Positions 7,905-14,173 of a DNA stretch of 14,858 bases are shown in pieces (position 1 is the stretch's first letter; the number at the start of each line of letters is the position of its first letter). The position numbers and the translations under genes were made by a program. Source of the stretch: a bacterium (GTDB lineage Bacteria > Chloroflexota > Dormibacteria > UBA8260 > Bog-877); contig JAKAWF010000064.1 of NCBI GenBank assembly GCA_021817025.1, forward strand, positions 1-14,858. Reading direction: 5' to 3'. The notes beneath the pieces were generated by a model. It was not told where the DNA came from. It did no database searches and was given only the letters and a program-made list of their open reading frames with translations.

Positions 7905-8472
7905 GGCGGGGGCGCTCGCCTTCCCGGGGTCGGCGCGGCAACGCGCACCGGGGCCCGGCACGGCTGACCGCCGCGGGGTGGGACCGGCCGGCGGCCCAGA
8001 GCGTCGAGGCCCGACATCAGCCGCGGCAGGTGGGAGCCGGGACCGCGCCGGAGAACGGTGAAAGAGATGCTTCGAACTCTGGCGGCTCCGCCCATCAGCG
8101 CGGGAGCCGGCGGCGGACGGATGTCCGCACCCGCGACCGTTCTGGTGTCGGCCACTTCCTCTTTTGATACCCGCGCCCGCCCGCGCGCGCAGGCGTGAGC
8201 CGGGAGGCCGGGAGGGGGATGGTGTGGAGGGGCGGACGGTGTCTGGGGTGTTCAGCCAAGGGCCCGGGGTTCCGCTTCTCACCGCGGTGACCGGTACCGC
8301 GTGGTATGGCCAGCCCCTCGGTGGTTGCTTCGCCGCAGTCCACTCAGACGACCATCTGCGCGCTGCGGCTCTGGTGGCCTTCGGGGTGGCCGCCGAGGGA
8401 CTCGGGTCGTTTCAGGTGAACCTCTAGACTCTATCGTGGCTTTGCCGCCGGCATCTCTCGATGCCGCCACCA

Positions 8473-8492
8473 GGATCACCAGCTGATGATCC
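8473..8492. promoter_or_regulatory. Candidate operator, 20-bp near-perfect palindrome
   Basis: GGATCACCAGCTGATGATCC equals its own reverse complement at 18 of 20 positions; only the pair at positions 7 and 14 does not match. It is centred on CAGCTG and ends 70 bases before the DsrE-like start. The size and symmetry are those of a dimeric winged-helix regulator site such as MarR. Binding by the nearby MarR-type protein is an inference only. Confidence 0.45.
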
Positions 8493-8548
8493 GCCACGCC
8501 CAAGGGCGCCACTATCCATCTGCGACTCAGGAAGGCCAGCTCTCCAGT

Positions 8549-8555
8549 AAGGAGG
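8549..8555 (+). promoter_or_regulatory. Strong ribosome binding site of the DsrE-like gene
   Basis: AAGGAGG lies seven bases before the GTG at 8563. It is the best Shine-Dalgarno match seen in the window and fixes the start of the DsrE-like gene. Confidence 0.8.
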
Positions 8556-8562
8556 AAGCGAC

Positions 8563-8919
8563 GTGACCGAACCGACCCAATCGACCTTGGTGGTGCTAAC
8601 CACGGGCAAGGAGGCTCTGGTTCGCGCCAACGCGGTGCTCCAGATGACGCTCATGCTCCGCAAGACCGGCCAGATGCCAGTCGAACTCCTCACCCTTGGC
8701 CCGGGGGTGGAGGTTCTCCGCTCCAACCAGAAGAATTCACCGCAGTTCCAGCAACAGCTCGACGCTCTCCGTGAGGCCGGTGTGCGCCTCACGGTGTGTG
8801 AGGTCTCGCTCGAGAATCTTGGGCTCACCCAGGACCAGATGTTTCAGGCGGACACCGTGAAGGGTGGCGTCGAAGTGGCGACGCGCCTGCGCGAGGGCTG
8901 GCAAGTCCTCACCTTCTGA
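8563..8919 (+). CDS. DsrE/DsrF-like family small protein
   Basis: The protein is 118 residues with the alternating hydrophobic-strand/helix pattern of the DsrE-like fold: TLVVLTTG, then a helix with many Met residues, VELLTLGPGVEVL, GVRLTVCEVSLENLGL and a C-terminal strand WQVLTF. Its only cysteine is Cys79, in the conserved VCEVSLENLG position where DsrE/TusD-type proteins often carry the persulfide-accepting Cys. It may take part in sulfur relay or thiol redox, but many members of this family have no assigned function, and no dsr, tus or sulfur-oxidation genes are nearby. The GTG start is set by the strong upstream AAGGAGG. The gene is convergent with the YhbP-like gene, and the two stop codons are only nine bases apart. 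Confidence 0.8.
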   Translation: MTEPTQSTLVVLTTGKEALVRANAVLQMTLMLRKTGQMPVELLTLGPGVEVLRSNQKNSPQFQQQLDALREAGVRLTVCEVSLENLGLTQDQMFQADTVKGGVEVATRLREGWQVLTF

Positions 8920-8927
8920 TCCGAAGG
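8912..8927. terminator. Small hairpin over the convergent stop codons
   Basis: CCTTC (8912-8916) and GAAGG (8923-8927) pair around the loop TGATCC, which contains the DsrE-like stop codon. It lies between two convergent genes and could act on both strands. The stem is only five pairs and there is no T-tract, so the call is weak. Confidence 0.2.
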
Positions 8928-8928
8928 C

Positions 8929-9420
8929 CTAGCGCTGAGCGGATGCTGGATCGGTCCCCGCATCCTGCCACCGGTCGCTGGACCGGTTGGCGGCCGGCGG
9001 GACACTGAGTTCTTCGATGATCCCAGCGGTCCGGTCGACCAAGCGCGCCCAGCCGACATCGATCACGAAGTACGCCTGCACTCCGCTCGTATCCTGCGCG
9101 TCCGGAAATCGAGATCGGTACGCAGTCCGTATGGCCCTGGAGTCGAGCGCTCGGCACCTTCCCCGGAGCTGGACCCCGCGGACCTGACCGCGCGGGATGT
9201 CAGGATGGGCGAAGACCGTCAGTGCCACGGCTGAGCCCTGGTGCCAGAGCCTTGCATGGGTGCTCGCTGGGTCCGTGAGAACGGCCAAGCGGAGCCCCGG
9301 GCCGGGCACCAGTGCGTAGTACAAATTGGCGGCCCATGGCATGCCATCCGGCGTGACCGTCGCCACCCCTGCGGTGTGCGCTTCGGCCAGCAGCTCGCGG
9401 ACGCGGTCAAGGACGGCCAC
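8929..9420 (-). CDS. YhbP-like pyridoxamine-phosphate-oxidase-fold (FMN split barrel) protein
   Basis: The protein is 163 residues and resembles the YhbP/UPF0306 branch of the PNPOx-like split barrels. The N-terminal helix (VRELLAEAHTAGVATVTPDG) leads into the first barrel strands and PWAANLYYALVPGPGLRLAVLT. A STHARLWHQGSAVALTVF segment follows, then RGVQLRGRCRAL and RTAYRSRFPDAQ, a combination I associate with YhbP. It probably binds FMN or a related cofactor and acts as a small flavin oxidoreductase or cofactor carrier; the reaction is unknown. The GTG at 9420 is the only in-frame start between the upstream in-frame stop and the conserved region. No Shine-Dalgarno sequence precedes it, but TATCAT lies six bases upstream, suggesting leaderless expression. 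Confidence 0.8.
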   Translation of the reverse strand: MAVLDRVRELLAEAHTAGVATVTPDGMPWAANLYYALVPGPGLRLAVLTDPASTHARLWHQGSAVALTVFAHPDIPRGQVRGVQLRGRCRALDSRAIRTAYRSRFPDAQDTSGVQAYFVIDVGWARLVDRTAGIIEELSVPPAANRSSDRWQDAGTDPASAQR

Positions 9421-9426
9421 GCCGCG

Positions 9427-9432
9427 ATGATA
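9427..9432 (-). promoter_or_regulatory. Possible -10 box for a leaderless YhbP-like transcript
   Basis: On the minus strand TATCAT, one change from TATAAT, ends six bases before the GTG start at 9420. This spacing would put the first transcribed base at or next to the start codon. No good -35 element was found 16-18 bases further upstream, so this is a weak call. Confidence 0.3.
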
Positions 9433-9504
9433 GACCGTGCCGAAACTGGCTCAGATTTCGTAGGCGTTCCACCGCCTGGATGAGCGGCGCCCGCTAGTCC
9501 CCGT

Positions 9505-10392
9505 CTACCGCACCGTGTGACGGTAGTCAGTCACCCGGATGGCTCTCGGCAGGTTCTCATTGGCCAAGTTCCAAATCCCAGGGGCTCCAGCACCCAACAC
9601 GACCAGCTGCTGGGCCCGGTCGCAGCCGCAGCGCCGCGCCTGTGCATGGGGACAGGGCCGAATTCGGCGGCTGTCGTCATCGTGGCCACGTAGCTGGAGG
9701 AGTCGGGATCCCGGATCGGATGGCCCCTGTCATCCCAGGCGGTCTGAGAGAACAGGCAGCCGAGCTTTGCCCCTCGGGTGTGCGCCCGGCCTCAGGCGAC
9801 TTGCCCGGGCGCCCTTCCGTGTCGGCGGGCACCCCGGCGCCTTCGATGGCGACGTACGGCTCGGGGTCGGCTCGGAGCTGACCAGTGGGACCACCTTGGC
9901 CGAGAGCACCGCCTCGGCCTGAGCTTCGGCGACCACTCGGATCTTGGCCCCGTCGGCTTCGGAGCTGCGCTCAACCCGCGCGCTGGTCAGATGGAGTCCG
10001 ACCAGTTCGGCCAGGTCCCGACTCCCCGTCTTTGGGCAAGCGCCTATGGCCGCAGTCCGCGCAGGCGTAGTAGGCGCGGCCGAGGCGAACCGGGCCCAGG
10101 CCGGTGTCGACCTTCTTCTCCCGGTGGGCGGAGAACCCGGCGAGGTGGCCCCCACCGCAGTCCACCCGGGCACCGCGATGCCCGGAGTCGAAATCCAGCA
10201 GCCCTTCCCGCAGGCTGCCCCCGATCTTGACCATGGCGGTGCGAATCGCCAGCTCGACTGGGGCCAAACCTTTCCCAAGGGATCACTTAGGCTGGCGGCA
10301 AGCTGGGTGAGGCGCTCCAGCTCGGCGGAGAGGTCCCCCTGGAGCTGCGTGGAGAGCCCCTTTCTTGGACTCTGCCTCGGGTGGAATCCGGG
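9505..10392 (-). pseudogene. Decayed ISKra4-type transposase
   Basis: Reading the minus strand and allowing frame changes recovers a transposase of the ISKra4 type. Order of recovered segments: KGLSTQLQGDLSAELERL near 10359-10306; AIRTAMVKIGGSLREGLLDF and GHRGARVDCGGGHLAGF, then LGPVRLGRAYYACADCGHRR down to about 10035; LAELVGLHLTSARVERSSEA; YVAIEGAGVP; AKLGCLFSQTAWDDRGHPIR; then VLGAGAPGIWNLANENLPRA, ending at a TAG at 9505-9507. At least five frame changes are needed (near 10280, 10020, 9860, 9770 and 9630). About 30 residues seem deleted near 10020, and the C-terminal third is missing. The usual GDGA and VDGTGVP acidic residues read GAGA and IEGAGVP. It cannot be functional. Family assignment is from remembered motifs. 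Confidence 0.8.
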
Positions 10393-10395
10393 CCG

Positions 10396-10746
10396 GTGCC
10401 GAGACTAGCCGAACTTCACAGATTCGCTCGTTGACCTCCACAACCTGGTCGACCATCGCCTGGAACTGCTTGGAGTGGGCCACCTCCTGCTGCGCCGTGG
10501 TCAGAGCGGGTCCATCCGGGATCGCTCTGGTGGCGGTCTTGCCGCTCACGGATTTGGTCAAGAGGTTGATGGGGCCGTGCCCAGGGTGGTCCGGGTCGGC
10601 GCAGGCGCAGTAGCTCTTCCCGCAGCGCCGATAGGTGCTGACCGGGCCGCCCCGCCGGAAGTCACCTCCACCGGCCAGCTGCCCCTGCGACCGGCCCGCT
10701 GCGCCTTGAGTTCCTCCACATCTCGGTCTTCGGCACTGGCCAAAGT
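10396..10746 (-). pseudogene. DUF6788-like accessory ORF of the decayed insertion sequence
   Basis: On the minus strand the N-terminal piece ASAEDRDVEELKAQRAGRR (about 10743-10680) is in a different frame from the rest. After one frame change near 10680 it continues as VSTYRRCGKSYCACADPDHP, GHGPINLLTKSVSGKTATRA and VDQVVEVNERICEVRLV. The YRRCGK-xx-C-x-C and HGP...SVxGKTxTR pattern matches the DUF6788 family, small proteins I know mainly as neighbours of transposases. It lies immediately upstream (5') of the transposase remnant in the same orientation, as expected for the accessory gene of the element. The frameshift and read-through into the transposase region mark it as broken. Assignment is from memory of the family motif. 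Confidence 0.7.
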
Positions 10747-10943
10747 GAGCTGTCCTCACACAGCAAGCGAGTACGCTTGCGGCAGAACCCATCTTTGGTC
10801 TCGTCGTCAAGCTCGGCCTCCACTCTTGTCCCACAGTAGGCCCGAAGCCGGTGCCGACAGCGACGGCCCGGCTCGTCTATAGTCACTTGGTTCAGGGGTC
10901 TTGCGCAGAGACCCGCACAGCGGGTACACGAGGGGGCGGAGCC
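10747..10943. other. Upstream region of the liv-like operon
   Basis: This interval of about 197 bases lies between the IS remnant and the binding-protein start. An open minus-strand frame (RLRAYCGTRVEAELDDETKD, about 10851-10790) may be another decayed coding scrap, but I do not recognise it. The promoter candidate listed separately lies in its right half. Confidence 0.35.
10854..10883 (+). promoter_or_regulatory. Candidate promoter of the liv-like operon
   Basis: TATAGT (10878-10883) is a good -10 match, and CCGACA (10854-10859) matches four of six bases of the -35 consensus with an 18-base spacer. Transcription would begin near 10890, about 54 bases before the GTG of the binding-protein gene. 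Confidence 0.4.
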
Positions 10944-12185
10944 GTGAAAAGATATCTCATCGCAACAGCCGGACTGGGGTTGCTGGGGCTGATGGTGTCC
11001 GCCTGCGGGGCTGCCACCTCGGCCACCTCGAAGGCCCCGGCGGCCATAACCGTTGGCACGCTGTATTCAGGATCGGGTTCCTTTGCGACCTCTTCGCTAC
11101 CCGAGCTGGCGGGCCTGAAGTTCTGGATCAGCCAGGAGAACAGCAAGGGCGGGGTCTACGTGGGAGCCTACAAGAAGCGGATCCCGGTCAAGCTGGTGAC
11201 CTACAACGACCAGAGTTCGGCCACCACCGCGGCCACCCTGTACACCCAGCTGATCACCCAGAACAAGGTCAACATCATGGTGGCCGACTTCGGGTCGGTG
11301 CTGACGGCGCCGGCGGTCACGATTGCCGAGGAGCATCACCAGTTGCTGTTCGATCAAACCGGGACCGGCACCACCTTCTTCACCCCTGGCAACAAGTACA
11401 TCGTCCTGACGGCGCTGCCGAGCTCCGGGATCTGGCCGGACCCCTTGGTCAAGTTCCTGTTGGCGGAGAAGATCTCCAAGGTCGCGATCCTCTACGACTC
11501 CAACGACTTCGACGCCAGCCAGGCCGCGACCGTGAACAAGGGCCTGATCGCGGGCGGCGTCACTCCCGTCTACTATCAGGCGGTACCGACCGCGACCACC
11601 AGCTACGGCACCTTGATCCAGAGCATCAAGGCCACCAACCCCCAGGCCGTCCTGGAGTACGGGTACCCACCCAACGACATTTCCTTCCTGCAGGCGCTGC
11701 AGTCCGGGGGGGTGAAGTTCCCGATGGTGTTCACCGCCTTCCCGGGCCAGTTGCACCAGCTGCTGGAGAGCAATGTGGGCCAGGCTGGGCTCGCCTACAC
11801 CTTCTCCTATGGGTTCCCCGTCCAGCTGGCCTACAACACCGTCAACGAAGGGTTGGGGACCAGCGCGTTCGAGAGCGCGTTCGCTCCCTCGGATCCCTCG
11901 AGCATCAACTTCCTGGACGTGGCCGGCTACCAGACGGGGCTGGTCATCCAGGCCGCCCTTGACCACGCCACCAGCCTGAGCCAGCTGGCTCTGCGCAACG
12001 CGGTGGCCTCGGTCTCGGGCCAGCTCAAGACCATCGACGGCAGCTTCGCGATCAACTCCACAGGCGCCCAGACCGGTGAGTTGCTGCCGGTGTCCCAGCT
12101 GTTCCCCTCGGGCAGCACCACCAAGATTCAGATGGTCTACCCGCCCGCTGCGGCCACCCACAGCGCCGTCTACCCGGCACCGTGA
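10944..12185 (+). CDS. livK: Branched-chain amino acid type ABC transporter, substrate-binding lipoprotein
   Basis: The protein is 413 residues. It begins with a lipoprotein signal peptide: a basic start (MKRY), a hydrophobic core and the lipobox VSAC with Cys21 as the acylated residue. The remainder is a type I periplasmic-binding fold of the LivJ/LivK class, with ITVGTLYSGSGSFA as the first strand and binding loop, VKLVTYNDQSS, and ISKVAILYDSNDFDAS at the start of the second lobe. It should catch substrate outside the membrane and hand it to the LivH/LivM permease. Family members bind leucine-type amino acids, amides, urea or aromatic acids, and the substrate here cannot be told. I chose the GTG at 10944 because it gives the complete signal peptide and has AGGGGGCGGAG just upstream. 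It is the first gene of the operon. Confidence 0.9.
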   Translation: MKRYLIATAGLGLLGLMVSACGAATSATSKAPAAITVGTLYSGSGSFATSSLPELAGLKFWISQENSKGGVYVGAYKKRIPVKLVTYNDQSSATTAATLYTQLITQNKVNIMVADFGSVLTAPAVTIAEEHHQLLFDQTGTGTTFFTPGNKYIVLTALPSSGIWPDPLVKFLLAEKISKVAILYDSNDFDASQAATVNKGLIAGGVTPVYYQAVPTATTSYGTLIQSIKATNPQAVLEYGYPPNDISFLQALQSGGVKFPMVFTAFPGQLHQLLESNVGQAGLAYTFSYGFPVQLAYNTVNEGLGTSAFESAFAPSDPSSINFLDVAGYQTGLVIQAALDHATSLSQLALRNAVASVSGQLKTIDGSFAINSTGAQTGELLPVSQLFPSGSTTKIQMVYPPAAATHSAVYPAP

Positions 12186-12191
12186 CGCGCC

Positions 12192-12225
12192 CGCCGGGGC
12201 CCCGGGTCCGCCCGGGGCCCCGGTG
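12192..12225 (+). terminator. Very strong intercistronic hairpin between livK and livH
   Basis: The arms CCGGGGCCCCGGG (12194-12206) and CCCGGGGCCCCGG (12211-12223) are perfectly complementary around the four-base loop TCCG. One G-U and one C-G pair extend the stem outward to 15 pairs. It begins six bases after the livK stop. No T-tract follows, so it is best read as a partial terminator or 3'-end stabiliser that raises livK mRNA over the downstream genes. Confidence 0.65.
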
Positions 12226-12264
12226 CCGTCTGGCCGGTGGGCAGGAATAGGAGACTTTGCAGCG

Positions 12265-13143
12265 ATGCTTCTCGAGTACGCGATCGTGGCCGGGGTGCTG
12301 TTCGGGATCTTCTACGCGTACCTCGCGATCGGGCTCAACCTCATCTTCGGAGTGCTTCGGGTCGTCAACCTGGCCCACGGCGACCTGGTCATGCTGGGCT
12401 CCTACCTGGCGTTCGAGCTCTACTACGCCTGGCACTGGAGCCCGCTGCTGGCGATAGTCGTGGCGATCGTCCCGGCCATCCTGGTGGGGGGAGCGGTCTA
12501 CCTGGGCGTGGCGCCGCGGCTGGCCCGGGCCTCGGACCCCGAGATGATGTCCCTGGTCCTCTTCTTCGGGGTGTCGCAGATCATCGAGGCGCTCGCCACC
12601 TTTGGCTTCGGCAGCAACGAACGCTCGATCAACTCCACCGCCTTTGGCAATCACCCCATCGGCTTCCTGGGCCAGGCCTACCCGGTCACCTGGGCGGTCG
12701 CGGCGGCGGTATCGGTGCCGGTGTTGCTGATCCTCTTCGCCTACCTCGGCCGCACCAAGCTGGGCCGGGCCACCAAGGCGGTCATGGCCAGCCCCGACGA
12801 AGCGGCGGCGGTCGGGATCAACGTGCGCACCATCTCGGCGCTGACCTTTGGCATCGGGGTGACGCTGGCGGTGGGCGCCGGTTCGCTGGCGATCTTCATG
12901 CTGGGCGGGGTGACTCCCACCGAGGGGGTCTCGATCACGGTGGTGAGCTTCGCCGTGATCGTGATCGGTGGCCTCGGCAACACCCTGGGGACGATGGTGG
13001 GAGGTCTCGTATTCGGGCTCGCCTCCCAGCTGACCCTGACTTTCCAGCCCAATTGGGCCGCCCTGGTGCCGTACGCCCTGCTGCTCGCGGTGGTGCTGAT
13101 CCGTCCCAGCGGGATCCTGTCGAGGACCAGCCGCCTTGCCTAG
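12265..13143 (+). CDS. livH: Branched-chain amino acid type ABC transporter permease LivH
   Basis: The protein is 292 residues with about eight membrane segments. The opening AYLAIGLNLIFGVLRVVNLAHGDLVMLGSY is the standard LivH signature (GLNLIFGVxRxxNxAHGxxxMxG). The cytoplasmic loop GRTKLGRATKAVMASPDEAA (from residue 162) followed by AVGINVR is the coupling region that contacts the ATPases, and GGLGNTLGTMVGG lies near the C-terminus. It forms half of the translocation channel with LivM. The ATG at 12265 was chosen because it opens directly into the first helix. An AGGAG sits 11 bases upstream, a rather long spacing. The upstream open frame runs through livK and the hairpin and is not coding. 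Confidence 0.92.
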   Translation: MLLEYAIVAGVLFGIFYAYLAIGLNLIFGVLRVVNLAHGDLVMLGSYLAFELYYAWHWSPLLAIVVAIVPAILVGGAVYLGVAPRLARASDPEMMSLVLFFGVSQIIEALATFGFGSNERSINSTAFGNHPIGFLGQAYPVTWAVAAAVSVPVLLILFAYLGRTKLGRATKAVMASPDEAAAVGINVRTISALTFGIGVTLAVGAGSLAIFMLGGVTPTEGVSITVVSFAVIVIGGLGNTLGTMVGGLVFGLASQLTLTFQPNWAALVPYALLLAVVLIRPSGILSRTSRLA

Positions 13144-14173
13144 GCTCAGCTGGCTGATCAAACCGGGGGGAGGGGCGGGGCCGGTGGTTGGAGGGGTCTC
13201 CAGGCCCGCAGCGGCGGCCGCCATCGTGGTGCCGGCCCTTGGTTTCGTGGTCGCCAACGTCTTCTACCCCAACCAGCAGGAGCTGGTGATGATGATGGTG
13301 TACCTGGTGATGGCCCAGGGCATCAATGTGATCTATGGCTTCACGGGCTACCTCCCCTTCGGGTACGCCGGCTTCTTCGGAGCCGGCGCCTACGGGCTTT
13401 CGCTGTCGGTCATCTACTGGCACGTGCCCGCCGGCGTGGGACTGGTGTTCGCGATCCTGGCGGCGGTGGCGGTGGCGGCGCTGCTGTCGCCCCTGCTGCG
13501 GCTGAACGGGGTCTACTTCGCAATCGCGAGCCTGGCCGCGGCCGAGGCGCTGTACGTGGTGATCTCCAATCCCTCGCTGACCGCCATCACCAAGGGCCCC
13601 TACGGGATCAACCTGATCGCGGTCTACAACTCCAACGCCAGCTTCATCGCGGCGGTGGCGCTGGTGATGGCGGCGATGGCGGAGGCGGTGTACCTGCGCA
13701 GCTCTCGCTTCGGCCTGGCCCTGCGAGCCATTCGCAATGATGCCGTCAGCGCCGAGTACGCGGGCATCAGGGTGGTGCGGCAGAGGGCCGCGGCCTGGCT
13801 GATCGCGGCCGCCCTCGCCGGGGCGGCCGGGGGCGTCTTCGCCTGGTACACCTCGACCTTCTACCCCAGCGCGGTCTTCGACACCTCGATCAGCATCTTC
13901 GCGATCGTGTTCGCCCTCTTCGGCGGCGTGGGAACGATCTGGGGGCCGGCCCTGGGGGCGGTGATCCTCTTCGGGATCTACAACGCCGTCGGCATCTCAG
14001 AGCCCCAGTACTTCCAGCTCATCTACGGGGTCCTGATCGTGCTGCTGGTGCTCTTCCTGCCCGGCGGTCTGGCCGGGCTGGCGCGCCACCTGGCCTCCGG
14101 GTTCAACCGCGTCCGCGGCAGGCCCGGTCGGGGCCCGGGCCGCGCTCTGGGGCCCGGGGCCGGCGATGTCTGA
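13136..14173 (+). CDS. livM: Branched-chain amino acid type ABC transporter permease LivM
   Basis: The protein is 345 residues with about ten membrane segments. Family landmarks are INVIYGFTGYLPFGYAGFFG near the N-terminus, the coupling loop RFGLALRAIRNDAVSAEYAGI (about 190-210), and the late motif FALFGGVGTIWGPALGAVIL. It pairs with LivH to form the channel. The TTG at 13136 overlaps the livH stop by eight bases and has GAGGA nine bases upstream. A later GTG near 13182 would drop about 15 residues, so the exact start is uncertain. The C-terminal tail (RVRGRPGRGPGRALGPGAGD) is basic, Gly-rich and probably unstructured in the cytoplasm. Confidence 0.9.
   Translation: MPRLSWLIKPGGGAGPVVGGVSRPAAAAAIVVPALGFVVANVFYPNQQELVMMMVYLVMAQGINVIYGFTGYLPFGYAGFFGAGAYGLSLSVIYWHVPAGVGLVFAILAAVAVAALLSPLLRLNGVYFAIASLAAAEALYVVISNPSLTAITKGPYGINLIAVYNSNASFIAAVALVMAAMAEAVYLRSSRFGLALRAIRNDAVSAEYAGIRVVRQRAAAWLIAAALAGAAGGVFAWYTSTFYPSAVFDTSISIFAIVFALFGGVGTIWGPALGAVILFGIYNAVGISEPQYFQLIYGVLIVLLVLFLPGGLAGLARHLASGFNRVRGRPGRGPGRALGPGAGDV

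Larger units (their letters stand above)
7905..8562. other. Long intergenic stretch between marR-type and dsrE-type genes
   Basis: This 658-base interval contains no convincing gene. Candidate ORFs on either strand (for example + 8164-8427 and - 8279-8512) have no recognisable motif and Arg/Pro/Gly-rich composition. Visible structure includes a perfect 12-bp palindrome TCACCGCGGTGA (8279-8290), followed closely by CGGTACCG, and a 20-bp near-palindrome at 8473-8492 listed separately. The last 170 bases are visibly less GC-rich than the rest, which fits a promoter region for the downstream gene. Confidence 0.4.

Noticed and set aside
8164..8427. Possible 87-residue protein on + strand in the long intergenic stretch
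   Set aside because: No ribosome site, no recognised motif, and overlapping open frames on the other strand look equally random.
9730..10278. Intact 182-residue minus-strand protein
   Set aside because: Only its middle part (LAELVGLHLTSARVERSS and the following residues) resembles transposase. The rest is out-of-frame reading of the same decayed transposase.
9944..10408. Plus-strand ORFs over the IS remnant
   Set aside because: They are antisense to recognisable transposase segments and have no motifs of their own.
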